Source of the DNA: Neelides folsomi
Taxonomy: Eukaryota; Arthropoda; Collembola; Neelipleona; Neelidae
Length of the DNA stretch: 64,000 nt
Direction of reading: 5' to 3'
Assembly: GCA_034687125.1 (NCBI GenBank)
Contig: JAQGBZ010000005.1
Location: 434,001 to 498,000, forward strand
Shown: positions 12,437-25,353 of the stretch, piece after piece
Layout of the letters: each line of letters starts with the position of its first letter
How positions within the stretch are numbered: the stretch's first letter is position 1
The notes under the pieces: model-generated
The model's database searches: none
What the model saw: only the letters and a program-made list of their open reading frames with translations
What the model was told of the DNA's origin: nothing
Translations under genes and position numbers: made by a program

Positions 12437-12660
12437 ATTTACCATTCATGCCTCTTCACAAGTACATGTAAAACAGCTCTACTTGTATGTACTCTATATG
12501 TCTATAGTGTAAAAATATTAAAAAAAAAGATAGCAAAAAATCTATTATATTATCTCACGTGAATGAGTCTCTCTGTCCATGGTTAATTCATTGTCAGTGA
12601 GATAAACCAATCTATCTGGGTCCATAGAACTGAACGCACTTCGCGAAGATCGGTGTTCAA

Positions 12661-14597
12661 ATGGAGCTTCTAACAGAATTCATCCTTTTTGTTTTTATTT
12701 CTCTCCTTTCGGCTTATTTTTTAAGCCAAAGAAAACCGAAAAATTATCCTCCAGGTAAATTGTTTAATCATTTAATAATATACTGTAATTATTTACCATT
12801 AGTATAACTTAAAGAACATTTTATAAAGAGCATTTTTTAAACGATTAAAAATTTAATATCAAAATTTGTATTTTAAGGACCCTATGGATTTCCAATTGTT
12901 GGCCACTTGCCCCTCTTTGGAACAGAGCCATATAAAACCTTTATGAATTGGAGATCAAAATATGGGCCAATTATTGCTGTCAATTTTGGAAGCTTCAAGT
13001 AATAATACACTATTTAATTATCACAAATTATTTAAATGTAATAACTACAGATAGGTATGTTAACATTGATATTGTGAATAGGTCACTTGTTGTGAGTGAT
13101 GCGAAAATCATGAGAGAAATGTTAAACGACAATGATTTTGCTGGACGTCCTGGACTTCAGCCAATGATGGATCGTAGTGGTGGAATTATCAGAGGTCTTA
13201 TTTTCACTCAAGGGAATGAATGGGTTGAACAAAGGAGGTTCACTCTTAAAAATTTGCGAGACTTGGGATTTGGAAGGAAATCAATGGAAGGAATAATTCA
13301 AGATGAAGTTACACATTTTCTTGAAGATTTGAAGAAAGAAAACGGACAAGGGATTTCTACAAAAAATAGATTTAATGGTTCCATTGTCAATGCGTTGTGG
13401 CAACTTTTATCTGGAGAGAGATTCGATCGAGCTGATCCCAACTTAAACAAAATCATCGCCACAATCACGCAGTTAATATTTATCAAAAATCGAAATATTA
13501 TTTTACTCTTTCAATTACAAAAATACTAAAGCCCAATTAAAGTATGTGCTAATAAGTATTTACATACAATTTTACTAAAAATTTAATTATGCATACTAGG
13601 TCATTTGAAGATAACAATTCTTTGGCTGCGGTTTCAATGTTTATTCCTTGGCTTGGAAAATATTTTCCTAATATCAGCGGCTACAATAAAATGATGGGTC
13701 CTTTTTACAAAGTCGTTGAATTCATTGGCTCCTTTGTTGAAGAACATAAAAGAACTCATGTTCCCGGAAGTCCAAGAGATTTCATTGACGTTTATTTGGA
13801 TGAAATGGTCAATACAAAAAATCCCTCTTCAAGTTTTCACAAAGAAAATGGCGCAGGTTTTTTGGATATTTAATTAACAACTTTCTTTAAACTTTAATAA
13901 GCCACTGTAAAAATCCTCAGTAATTAAATAATGAACTAAATTAATATTTTAATATCCTTAATTTGTTTTAGATGATCAACTTAAATTTTTGATCCTCGAT
14001 CTTTTCATCGCCGGAGCAGAAACAACAAGTACAACTTTAACTTGGGCATGTCTCATGTTAGCAGTTAAACAAGACATTCAAAAGAAGATTCAAGCAGAAA
14101 TTAAAAACATCGTTGGGGATTCTCGTCTTCCTTCTTTGGCCGATCGACCTGAAATGCCCTACACTGAAGCATTCCTCCAAGAAACTCTTAGATTTTCTTC
14201 CCTCGTTCCCTTCGGTGTTTTCCATAATACAAGCAAGGCGACGAAACTTGCCGGCTATGATATTCCCAAAGACACGATGATCATAACTAACTTGTATGCT
14301 TGCCTTCATGATGAAAAGATTTGGGGAGATCCGGCTGAAATCCGACCTGAGAGATTTTTGTCTAAAGATGGGAAATCTCTTGTGCGACACGATGCCCTAA
14401 TGGCTTTTTCTGCAGGTAAAAGAGTTTGCCCTGGGGAGAATTTGGCCAGAGATGAATTCTTTTTATTCTTAACTGGAGTTCTTCAAAGTTTTTCGATTCT
14501 GCCTGACCCAAAGAGCCCCCAACTAAACTTTGACAAAGTTATTAGTTCGGTCCTTATGCCTAAATCACATAATTTGGTTTTTAAACCTAGAAATTAA
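12661..14597 (+). CDS. Cytochrome P450 (CYP2 clan, microsomal)
   Basis: Five exons in consistent phase: 12661-12754, 12878-12998, 13055-13471, 13600-13856 and 13972-14597, giving 504 aa, a normal P450 length. The N-terminus is a hydrophobic membrane anchor (LLTEFILFVFISLLSAYF) followed by the proline hinge NYPPGPYGFPIVGHLPLFG. The I-helix oxygen-activation motif is AGAETTS. The K-helix ExxR is in ETLRF, the PERF motif in RPERFLSKDG, and the heme-cysteine loop is FSAGKRVCPGENLARDE. All catalytic elements are present, so an active ER-bound monooxygenase is expected. The hinge and heme loop resemble the CYP2 clan of arthropods, which includes both hormone-pathway and detoxification enzymes. The substrate cannot be deduced. 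The acceptor at 13054 is chosen because it alone keeps the frame open. Confidence 0.94.
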
Positions 14598-15312
14598 GTC
14601 AACTTATATCACTTTATAAGCATAGGAAATTGATTGGTTTTATCAATTTCATCATTCAACAGTTAGTAAATCCACAATTCAAAAAATAATCTTGTTTGTT
14701 GTGTCTTAATAAATATTATACAAGTACAGGCAAAATATAAACACTTTTGTGGTGTTTATTAAAAAAATTGTCCGTCGAATAAAAAGTCATTGAGTTATTC
14801 AACAAAGGACTTCACCTTGAAAGTTTCATTTTTTGTCATAATTTTATTCCTGCTTTGTGTTTCATATAACATGTAAAGCATACATTTATGTAAAATGAAA
14901 TTTAATAATTGCCTGTAATTTAAAGACGCATTATAGATTTATCATAGAGATTATGGTATTTTATGTAGGTGGGTGTAACTATAAAATAATGTATGATATT
15001 AGGCATATTGCATTTGTATAAAGAATAACGTTAAATAAAACAAAAATATTCGTGTATAAATTCCAACAATCATTTTTGTCTAGACTCTAGACTATGGATA
15101 TAAAATATTTACAATTAAGTTAGTTTTGACACATTAAGTTAAAAACCTACATTGGTATTGGAAAAAACGGTTCGAATATTTCTCCAATCGCATGAACTTA
15201 TATTTAAAATAAAGAATTGAAGAATTGAACGTCTTTTATATCAAAACTAGATTTTAATGAAAATAATCGAATAAGAAAGGGCGAAGGAATTAATAAAAAA
15301 TAAAATGGTATT
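14598..15312. other. Intergenic region between convergent P450 and CCDC59 genes
   Basis: AT-rich spacer of about 715 bp that must contain both 3' UTRs. No further gene or repeat seen. Confidence 0.5.
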
Positions 15313-15928
15313 TTACAATGAATTTTGGATTTTCTTCAACAGCAATTGAATCCTCCCTTTCATTAACGGCTGACCTTTGGATGTCTTTTGGTTGATGATT
15401 TTGATCCGTTCAGCTCTTTCTATTTTCCTTTTTTCTACTTTCCTCTTTCGCTCAGCTTCAGCTTGATTTCTTTCGTCGTCTCTCTTTCTTTTCTCTTCTT
15501 GTGCACTATTGAATTGGCTCTTCTTGAATCGATTCTTTTTATTTTGATTAAAGGCTGTGGATGTTGATTCATTGTTTTCGGGCTCTTTAGCCGATCCTTT
15601 ATTATTTTTAAAATTCTTTTTATATTGCATCATGATGTATTTATCTCGTTTATTTACAAACGGGCGTGTTTTGTCAGCTGGATTTGACTTCTTCTTTTGT
15701 GATTGGGATTTTTTAACTCGATGTTCCATCCAATTTTTATTTTCTGGTTGTTGAGCGATGACATCTTTGAAGTATTTGGACCTCTTTTCTGCATGGGACC
15801 ATTTCTTCTTTCCTTTATTCTTATCTTGGACTTCCTATAAACAAAATAAAATGATGTATTTAGTGAACACGTTCATGTTAAATTTTAATATGCTTATTAA
15901 ACTGTGAATATTTATTCTTGTTTACCAT
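15313..15928 (-). CDS. CCDC59: CCDC59/TAP26-like nucleolar coiled-coil protein
   Basis: Main exon 15834-15313 encodes 173 residues. An upstream exon ends with ATG at 15928-15926 directly before the donor GTAAAC, and joining them gives 174 aa starting MEVQDKNKGKKKWSH. The protein is strongly basic and lysine-rich. The C-terminal third is a charged helix (EKRKRDDERNQAEAERKRKV) ending KTSKGQPLMKGRIQLLLKKI. That ending matches the TKKGQPNLN..MEYLLQKIQ signature of human CCDC59/TAP26, a nucleolar and rRNA-processing associated factor first described as a thyroid transcription factor partner. Low complexity makes the rest poorly diagnostic, so the call rests mainly on the C-terminal motif and size. 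As in WDR61, the start codon abuts an intron. Confidence 0.72.
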
Positions 15929-16689
15929 AATTGAATATGCCCTTGTTTAAAATCTCAATAATGGCAAGTGGTAAATGTCCAACAATATAACAAGATTTGA
16001 TCAGAATTTATAAGAAATTAAATAAGCTAATAATGAAGATTAACTATAATTAACTTAAAAATCTGAAATATTGTAAAAATTTGAAACGTGTATTTACAAA
16101 CTTGGCTCTTGAGGATGGCACTATTCAGTGGGCTAAAAAGTCAAGAGTATGAAAAGGTCTGGAATGAAACTTTGGCTAGTAATTCAAACGTCACAAAGTA
16201 CGACCTTGCCTTGTATTGAATCTATGCCTTAAATCTTAAATTAGCCTAGGTAGGTATATAATGTATTTAAGGCAATTGTGATTGTAATGGTATATTCCTC
16301 CCTTATGCAGAATCATCATTAATATAAATTACATCTTAAGAGCGAATCTCAAGAATTTAAAGAATTTAAATGCTACCACATTGAAATGAACGCTTGAATG
16401 TTTATGAAAGTAGTAGGTATTAAATGACAGTTCTTTGTCTATTCAATTTTTTGCAAATACAACAACTTATTTTATTTAGCTAATAGAGTATAGATTACAC
16501 TCATTTGTTGATAAATTTAAAAATAAGTTCTTTGTTACATGACTCATTGTTCGTTTGGAATAATAATATCTTTCATATTTGTATAATATACTTAATAGTT
16601 TGCTTTAGGTACATTAACATAATTAAATAATTGTAAAAGTAACATTAAATAACTAAATAGGATTCGGATAATTTGATCAGCTCCAGTGG
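15929..16689. other. Spacer between CCDC59 and SLC38A9
   Basis: Holds the SLC38A9 3' UTR, with a minus-strand AATAAA at 16476-16471 about 214 bp past the stop, and the CCDC59 promoter. Nothing else recognised. Confidence 0.5.
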
Positions 16690-19242
16690 TTAAGCTGATA
16701 CGACAAACTGCAAGATGAAATTCGTAATTCCGAGAGATAAGAGCCCAAGATGCGCTAAAGTGTTCCAGCTCCCCAAAGTCCCCATGTTGCTCTGCCATCG
16801 AATGTAGAGCGAAATTGGTAAGAAAAAGAGATAGACGAGTCCGCTCCCAGCCCCAGTAAATCGAATGATCGTTCCGATCTTTGGAAACCAAATTGCAAAA
16901 GCTACACAAATGGAGATAATGATGGCATTGGATATGAATGTTTGAAGAATTGTTGGTTCTCTCTTCGTAAGCGAGTAGCAGAGTTGAACTCGAAGAATAT
17001 ACACCAATAGAGGATAGACGGTCATGAGTTGAAAGAAGAGGAACACTCGAGCGACGAATGCCCAAACATCCCATGAACGAAAATTATTGAGAAAGTTCTG
17101 AAAAGGGGAAATATATCAAATGAAAATAGTTTAATTATTTAACTTAATAAAAGTTAAACGACATAATAGTGTAGATCAAAATGAAAAAGTTTATAATAAA
17201 TAATAAATATATGAGATTCTTACATCTTCTATGCAATTCTTGTCAAGAGGGAAAATAATGTAAAAACATCCACCCAAGAGAAAATATGTTAGAGCGACGA
17301 AAATATACGCAATTCCCAAATCTCGTTTCTAAAATAGGTGTCATTGAATATATTATTTTTCATTAATGAATTAAATATTTGTAAAGATAGAATACTGTAA
17401 ATGTAATATTTATATTTGTGAATAGTAAGTAATATAACTTTTGGCAATAATTAATTAGTGACACTATAAGATTGTGAAAAATTTACGTTTTTGCTCTTAT
17501 TTCGATTATTCTTCATGATGGTAACAATACAATTGTGAATGAAAAAGGCCATAGAAAGGGTACCGGCGAGAGCTGGGAAACTTGGATTGTATAACGGAGC
17601 ATATGCTTGACTCGTCTTGTCCGTAAAGTTGACATTTATACCAAATTTGGTCATTTTGACAAGAATAAATATTGATAAATAAACTACTGATAGCGTTCCT
17701 AAAATAAAAAGATTCATTCACGTGTTAAACCTATTGATTATGTTGCTAAATTGAAAAAAATTGAAATTAGGAAATAAACTTACCAAAGGAATTAAACTTG
17801 GTGAAGAAAGTTGGCGAACGAATGGATGCGAGGGGACCCAAAATGAGAATCAAAAACAAAGGTACGGTTTTGTGTAAACTCCAAAAGTTATGAAAAGAAT
17901 CTGAGAGATCTTCTTCCACCATGGTTAAATTATCATCTTGGCCACTTGGGCAGTATACTGAAATGGCAAAATACATTATATTAAATCAGACATTACTTTA
18001 TTTAGATAGTTGTGAATAAACATAATTAAAATTTAAAATTGTAAAACATTTACCACTTGATTCATTTGAACCATGAGGAGTTGAAGGATCCATAATGGCA
18101 GTATGGACATAATCCACAGTGTGATATAAGAAATTACTCATTAGAACCCAATAAACAATCGAAGCACCTGGAAAATACACAAACCCAAATAAAATCCAAT
18201 AATCCGGATAGATAACTTTGGATAAAACATTAAATTGCTCAATTTACCTAAAAGAGTCAAAACAGAAAAGAGGACCGCAATAACTTGAGCCCATCTCCCA
18301 AGCAGTCGTTTGCACAAAACAGCAAAATCGGTTATCACATCACTCTCTGAAGATAAACAAAGAGAATATCAGTTATATAGCGATTAATTTAAACTAGTTT
18401 AACCAGGAAATGATCCATTGGGTAAATTAACTGTACATGATATTAAGGTTAAATACATAGTTAAATATCTTACCATGAGCTTCAAAAACTTCCAAAATTC
18501 TGTACCCAGTATAAAAACTCACAGCCGCCATAAGACAAAGTAGGCAAATTCCTGGAATGACTCCGGCTCTTTCCATTGCCCATGGCATGCTCAACATTGA
18601 AGTTCCCATCATTGTATTCCACAAAGCGAATCTAAATATTAAATTCATCATTAATCCAAAACCACAATAATGAACAAGACACATGAATAAGTAATATTAA
18701 GCATTAAATTACATTTGTTACATAAAGCATAAAAGAATGGTTAAAATATTAAAGATAATAAAATTAAAATAAACGATAAAAAAGTAAACAGCAGACGAAA
18801 GTTGAGACGAGAATTAAACAACACAACTAGAAGTACAGAAGAACAGAAGAAGAGAAACTCGTATAAAGTGTGTAGAGGCTTTACATGGTCACAATGGAGC
18901 TCTGCTTTCCATCCGAAGACTGCTTGAGGAACTGGGGATAAAAGAATTCGTTAGGAATAACATGAGAAGGAATGAGCAGGACTCCATCGTCTCCGTCCGG
19001 GATGATCCTCCGAAGGCGGGAGTAGTACAAGTAACGGCAGTAATTCGCCCTCTCCGACCAAGAATTATTCCCTTCATTTTCCAGTGTGATGTTTCCATTT
19101 GTGATATTGGAGTAATGGTAAGGTCTCCTATTATAGCAAAGACATTATTATAAATCCCAACTTAATTGTAATTAATTAAATTAATTAAAATTACATACCT
19201 CTTTTGGCTCCCACTACTTGTAATTAACGAGTCTGTCTCCAT
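16690..19242 (-). CDS. SLC38A9: SLC38A9 lysosomal amino-acid transporter / mTORC1 arginine sensor
   Basis: Nine exons on the minus strand: 19242-19199, 19127-18885, 18631-18474, 18346-18248, 18167-18054, 17957-17784, 17698-17487, 17328-17224 and 17097-16690. Phases agree and give 518 aa (human 561). The soluble N-terminus contains YLYYSRLRRIIPDGDDG and SHVIPNEFFYPQFL. It leads into TM1 with the diagnostic WNTMMGTSMLSMPWA. Later helices include VYWVLMSNFL, SPTFFTKFNSFG, GTLSMAFFIHNCIVTIMKNN and FFQLMTVYPLLVY. The luminal loop carries NES and NLT N-glycosylation sequons. The family exports essential amino acids from lysosomes and signals arginine to Rag-Ragulator-mTORC1 through its N-terminus. 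The N-terminal segment that contacts Rag is conserved in outline, so the signalling role probably holds. Identification is strong. Confidence 0.95.
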
Positions 19243-21782
19243 TTTACCCTAATAATGTGGTAACTTTGAGGTGAATCAGAATACAAATATCTCTTCTTGT
19301 GGCATGAGACGTGTAGGACGAAGGAGCGTCAGGTTGACAATGAAAGATCTGGATGGAAGAGGGGCGTCTCTCCTGAGGATTCAAAATGTATCTCAAGTGT
19401 TGACTTAATCATTTTAAAGATAAGACACATACCTTTAATCACTCTTATCGCCCTTCCTCTCCACCCTTCTATTCATCTGAATCAAAGGATTCCGAGATGC
19501 TTTTCCTTGTTTTACAGCGATGCAACAACCATACGTTGTCACCACTAAATACAATTCACATCTTGGAACCTACAAGACAAAAAAATTATATAACTAATGT
19601 GTACATAAGTACGACGTATTCAAATTACACCAAATAAGAGTTTTAATCTCAGTCTATACATTTAAGCAATCTTGCACCATACTTCTTCCTAAATGCGTAA
19701 ATCTTTAGTATATTCAAGTTCACTTTTGTAAAGTATGGTATTTATTACAGAGTGATCAAATGAGAATGACAAATGTACTGGGGGATTATCACTTTTAATC
19801 TTTTCATTCTTCTTCAATGAGTAACAATTCCGGCTGTAATATGATATGGAGTGGACACATAGGAAATGATTATTTCTTAAGCTATAATTATCCAAATCCA
19901 TATTTAAATCTTGAGTAAAATATGTACCTATAATGTCTGTGTAAAGAAATAGTAAAACTTTAATGAATTACTCATATTTAAAATATGCAAACAAATGCAT
20001 AATGAAATAGCACAATTGAACTTATCTTTAATTTCTATTTACTTAAAATATAATATGGGTGTTAATCTTAATTCAATTCGTACGAAACATCTGCCGTGAT
20101 CAAAACTATTACATAAGTATTTAACATAAATAGAGCTAGTATTACTCGTAAAAGCTGTAAATTGTTAATTATAGGTACGCTACCGTCATTGCTCTGTCAA
20201 TATCTAAAGATTGGATTCTGTCGCTGAACCTTCTAATGGGCGTAAAAATGAGTTAAATAAAATGAACACTTGTTGATTAACTGTAGTAGAGTATGCCGTA
20301 TGCTAAAACTTTTAAATTAATTACTTTTAGTCCTTGAATTTGTAGAATTTGATACCTATCTATAAAACAAGACATTAAACTTATATTCTAAGACGTTTAA
20401 TGAATCCGACGGCATGATACAAGGTGGTTAATTTATTCTTAATAGAGCTAATAATTTTTTTAATATTTGGATTAAACTCACTCAAAAATGATAACGGTGT
20501 GTATAGAAAATCCGCATTGAACAAGACATGAGACCTTATGATAATCACAGATGCTGGACAGTCCAGTTCCTCATTACTTAATTACGAATTTAACAATATT
20601 GTAAGATTGAATTCACACGATGGGATCGTTTTGTAAATAAAAAATTGAAAATTAAAACAAATATTTTTTCCCTATCTCATCTTGAACTTTCTCTTTTGAG
20701 TCACCGTCACCTCTTGATTTGTTGACTGAATGTCTTTTACTTTTTATCTTTCATATATAAAGTTTATAAGGTAAGAAGATTGTAATTGTAATTGTAATTT
20801 ATATAAAGAAATTGGAAAGTTTTTTTTTCTTGTACTCACCAACTAAATATGTACAATGTTTGTTGAGCAAATTCGCAGCATCGGAAGTGTCGATTATTTT
20901 GTATAATTTCAAAGATCCAAACTCGTTTTTCTCGAATTAAGGAGTAGAATGGAAAATTGAAAGAACTTGGTTAAAGATGATGAAAAATGTTTTGAATAGT
21001 TAATAAAATGTAAGATGAATCAGAGATAACTGAGATAAGCTTTCCTGCTCCTCCTCTTTCAAATTGTATTATTTTTATCACTTTATCAGAATGTAAATAT
21101 TGGTCATCATTCTTATACACACGCACACTGGAACGTTATTATTTGATTTCTTTTTGTAATAATTGGGAAAATATTTAATAATGATCCTTCACTCTTTCAA
21201 CTCGTGTTAAAAGGACAACAAACTTGAACAGCTGATTTGTGATTTCATGTTTATAAAAAGTCAATAGGACACCTATCAATTGAAATCAAATCCTTAGGGG
21301 CATTAAATTCTTTGAAAGTTCCAACTCCTCTTATTTCGCATAATATTTAACTTAAACTTAATGTTTCAATAGATTAACGACAATGAAGTATTAATATTAC
21401 AATGTTGCATATGGGGCCAATGTCCTTAAAACGGGGTCGTTAAATAAATAATGAAATATAATATTTAAGCAATGGTTAACCAGACGAATAATAAATAATA
21501 ATTAAGTTTAGGAGGAGAGTTTTGGGTCGAACTGCTGAAGGTGGAATCGTGGAAAGGATAACACGACACATTAAGCACAAGGCATTCACCAATATAGTGA
21601 GAAGTTCCTCAGCCGCGATTTTCATCTCTTCATGCAAGGATTAAATAAAATTAAAATTAATTCGATTTAAGCCGATCGGATTAACTTAAATAACATATAT
21701 TATTAAAACTATTAATCCAATTTAACATATTGTGATTATTTTCGAATATTCAATTAAAGATTATTTAATCTAAACTACGATC
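19243..21782. other. Intergenic region upstream of SLC38A9 and SMYD4
   Basis: About 2.5 kb lies between two divergently transcribed genes, so both promoters should be inside. I see only short non-conserved reading frames and AT-rich sequence. No TATA box, repeat or RNA gene is convincing. Confidence 0.45.
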
Positions 21783-24700
21783 ATGAACAATGGAATGAAG
21801 GGAACAAGGCAAGAGAAGATTAATTTCCGAAGTTCAAATATTAAAACTTTATTTGAAGATCCGAAAATAAGGTAAATAAAGTTTCATAAGTTTCAGTTTC
21901 ATGGCACATGGTTTGTAATGTCATAAGTTTAATAAATGAGATTCTTAATTAAATTAAGCGTGATTAATTTAACGAGTCAAAAAGGATAAATTGGTTCTGA
22001 TGTATTCACCCAATCGATAAAAAAATTTTGCCAAGCATGTTTAAATCGTTTCCACAACGTAGGAACTTTTTTGCTTTTTCCATTCTCAGTTTCGTAACTC
22101 GAAATGGAATCGTCTTCTGAATCCTTTACTTCTTGAAAAGTACCTTCAAGATCTTGAGAGCTGACCCTTCGTCTAGTCCTTTCGTTCTTTGGCTTCCTTA
22201 GAATCGTTAATTTCATTCTTGAGGAACATTTTCCTAACGTGGCAGAGCTCATTGGGTCTTCTTTTTTCGGGAATTCTTTCTTGACGCAAAGCAAAGAACC
22301 TTCCATCTTAAATTAAATGATACCAATTTGTTAAATAAATGCCAAACATTTCTTTCTTTTTGCACATTCAGCATACAAGATAAATGTAAAGATTTTATTA
22401 ATAATTATTGTAACTAATAATAATACCTTTTATGATTAACAGGAAGAAATTGCAGCGAGCCGGTTCAGGAGGAATACAAGCAAAGTTTGAAAAGGATGCT
22501 TCTAAATCAAATACAAAGCGTCAAGAAGGAAATTCATATTTTTCTAAAACAAGATTATTAGAAAGTTTGGCAGCTTATAATGAAGCAATTTTAAACGCTT
22601 CGACAGCTCAAGAACTCGCAGTTTGTCTTGCAAATCGCTCAGCGGTTCTTTTTGACCTAAGAGCCTACGAATTAGCACTCCAAGACATCCTAACTGCAGA
22701 GAACGATTATTCTCAACAGCTCCTGTGGAAAATTCAATTTCGTAAATTGAAAATTTACCATTATTTAAAACAAGATGAAAAAGTCTTGGAAACTCAAAAG
22801 CAAATTGAAACTTCAGTCCAAAGTACCCAAAAGCTTCATGAACTTCAATTAGCCATCAAGGATTTTCTGGCCTCTTCAATTGCTCACAAGAATCAATCGA
22901 GTTCCATTATTAAAAAATTCGAAGGGAATTTTCAAACTTTAGCAAACATAGCAGAAAATCCTGAGTTTGCTGGAGCTTCAACAAATGCAAGAATTAATTA
23001 TGAAAAATCTGCTGGTCGATTTGTAACGGCTACAAAGAATTTAAAAAGAGGAGATGTTTTATTTGTTGAAGATCCTTACGTTTCCGTTTTGATGCCTGAA
23101 TTCGAAGGGGTTTTATGCCATTATTGTCATTTTGAATTGAAAATTGATAGAAATGGACAAGCACAATATTTCATTCCGTAAGATTACAAAAAATTCTCAT
23201 ACAATCAATATTAATAACTATATTTTATTAGTATTTTTATCAAGCAATTATTTTTTTGATTTATTATCAGTTGTAGAAAATGTACACAAGTCAAATATTG
23301 CGGACCTGAATGCGAAGATGTTGCTTGGAAAGAATTTCATGAACATGAATGTCTTCACATGGATTATCTCGAATCAACTGGAATTGCTCATCTTTCTTTA
23401 AGGATTGTTTTAACAGCTGGAACCAACACGGTGCTTCAAACAATTGAAAAAGAATTTAGCATGGATAATTTTGAAGTCTTTTCAAAGTCAGGGTCTAAAT
23501 ATGAGCAGATTTTTTCACTTGTTGATAACATGGAGCTAATGAAATCTGAAGATTTGAGCCTTTATGAATTTGTATGATTTTACTAAATAACTTTTACTGT
23601 ATTACTATTTAATATATTATTATCTATGTATGTATATATATAAATACTATAAATTATATTTCAGACTGCCGCTCTACTTCTTCATTATCTTCGAGAAACG
23701 ACCACGTTTCTTTGTGGGTTAAGCGACGAAGAGGTTTACAAAATAGGAGGAGCTATATTTCACCACACTTGTCAATTAATTTGCAATGCTCATGCAATAT
23801 CAAGTTTCAAATATAACTTTAATGGTAAAATAATATTGAAATGTAATATCACATATTTTTCTAGAAAGAATTGTAAATTTGGTCGTATAAAAATTCAAAT
23901 AATTGTTTTTCTTTGGTTTTCTTTTGTAAATTATAGACGAGGACAAAGGAATTGTTTCCGATGAAAAAGCTCCTTTGGATTATGAGCAAGTTCGAATAGC
24001 CAGTGCGATTTTTCCTTCGTCCAGTTTAATGAATCACTCTTGTGCTCCAGCTATTGCTAATTGTGTAAATACCTTAATGTTATTCATTGCCATTTTGATT
24101 TAATTTTGATTTTAAATTAATTTTTGTTAATTTTAAAAATGCTTATATTTTAAACGTGTACAGTTTTTGAATGGAAGAAAGCTTATTGTTCGCCTTGCAC
24201 TTGATGTTCCTGAAGGTGGAGAAATTTTTAATTGCTACGGACCTGACTTTCGAAGAATGCCATTAAAAACTAGAAAGGAGTCACTTTTAAATCAATATTT
24301 GTTTAATTGTTGCTGCACTATTTGCAAAAAGGAGGAGGAGGAAGGAAGAAATTATTCGGTAGAATTGCAAATCAAAATACCGTTTAATTTTAATTCCTTA
24401 TTTGTACATTATTGTAAAGTGATTTCATGGTTGAACGTTTTATAGGATCTTTTTATCTCCTTTAAATGTCCTTATTGTAATGGACCAATTTTGCCTAAAA
24501 TTCCTGATCAACCTGGTTCAAATATTGGACAAATCAATTCAATTTGCTTCAATTGTCAAAAGAAACACGATCTTACTGAAATGATCAAAGGACAATTGAA
24601 CACGCAAAAGATAATGGAAAAGGGTAATTATTTTTTGAAATGTTGCTAAAAAATTAATTATACGAGAATTTAAAAACATTAATATTACAAATTATCCAAA

Positions 24701-25216
24701 ATTAATTTAAATATTTAATCATTTGCATTTCGAATTTATTTATTTCAGTTACTGATGAATTTGGTGACGAGTTTTCAGAGATTGATCATCAAGAATCAAT
24801 TGAATTCCTTGAATATATTTACAACAAGAGGAAATCTTTTCTTTATGAGTTCAATTCAGAAATTGGCGAAGTTTGTGATTTGTTGGGAAAATCTTATTAT
24901 CTTACAGGTTTCAATTTACAATTTTTAAAAATATATTTTCGTACATTTTAACATCTCAAGTTTAAGGGTCAATTTTTCCATATAATAGCTAAGAATTATA
25001 TTATTTTCTGAAGGTAATTTTGAAGAAGCCGAAAAGTATTTAAAGGAAAGTCTCACAATTGTACAAAGGAAATTTGGAAATACGAGTATTGAATATGGGC
25101 TTGAAATGAGAAAATTCTACGATGTGATTGTCAATAATCCAAAATTGGACAGTGATCGGCTTCAAGTTTTAAAATCAGAAATTGATTATGTTTTGAAACT
25201 TTACACTTTTCCTTGA
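21783..25216 (+). CDS. SMYD4: SMYD4-like SET and MYND domain lysine methyltransferase
   Basis: Nine exons: 21783-21871 (inferred first exon), 22443-23177, 23271-23571, 23665-23824, 23937-24064, 24164-24358, 24446-24623, 24749-24907 and 25014-25216. In-phase joining gives 715 aa (human SMYD4 804). The N-terminal TPR-like helices hold NTKRQEGNSYFSKTRLLES and LANRSAVLFDL. Next come the first half of SET (YEKSAGRFVTATKNLKRGD), then a MYND zinc finger (CHYC...CRKC..VKYCGPEC...HEHEC). The SET core follows with SLMNHSCAPAIAN and EIFNCYGPDF, then a cysteine cluster (NCCCTIC) and C-terminal TPR helices. This domain order defines SMYD4. The role is protein-lysine methylation in cytoplasm or nucleus; fly and vertebrate members act in muscle and heart. 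Exon 1 rests on its open frame, a good donor (AAG/GTAAAT) and matching phase 2. An ATG at 22432 just before the acceptor is the alternative start. Confidence 0.9.
21977..22306 (-). CDS. Hypothetical 109-aa protein antisense within SMYD4 intron 1
   Basis: A minus-strand frame from ATG 22306 to a stop at 21977 encodes a charged, serine-rich protein. It has a basic stretch (KPKNERTRRRVSSQDLEG), an acidic middle (VKDSEDDSISSYETENG) and an aromatic C-terminus (LWKRFKHAWQNFFIDWVN). An acceptor-like TTTAATTTAAG lies immediately before the ATG, so it may be the last exon of a longer gene or have a 5' UTR intron. I recognise no family. Codon use and composition look protein-like rather than random. 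If the SMYD4 first exon is right, this gene is nested antisense in its intron 1 (21872-22442); if not, it is a divergent neighbour. Confidence 0.5.
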   Translation of the reverse strand: MEGSLLCVKKEFPKKEDPMSSATLGKCSSRMKLTILRKPKNERTRRRVSSQDLEGTFQEVKDSEDDSISSYETENGKSKKVPTLWKRFKHAWQNFFIDWVNTSEPIYPF

Positions 25217-25317
25217 ACAATATACCTACATAACGTTACCTTAATGTACTTTTACAGTTTTATATTTAAAAAACCATAAATATAATATATGTAATTATCA
25301 AATAGTAAAGTTATTTC

Positions 25318-25350
25318 TTTATTTTGTAATGCAAATAATGAAATAATAAA
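25318..25350. promoter_or_regulatory. Crossing poly(A) signals of two convergent genes
   Basis: A plus-strand AATAAA at 25345-25350 serves SMYD4. A minus-strand AATAAA at 25323-25318 serves the membrane-protein gene that ends at 25354. Cleavage 15-25 bp past each signal would make the two mature mRNAs overlap by roughly 60-80 bp, with the SMYD4 3' end entering the other gene's coding region. Confidence 0.6.
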
Positions 25351-25353
25351 GTC

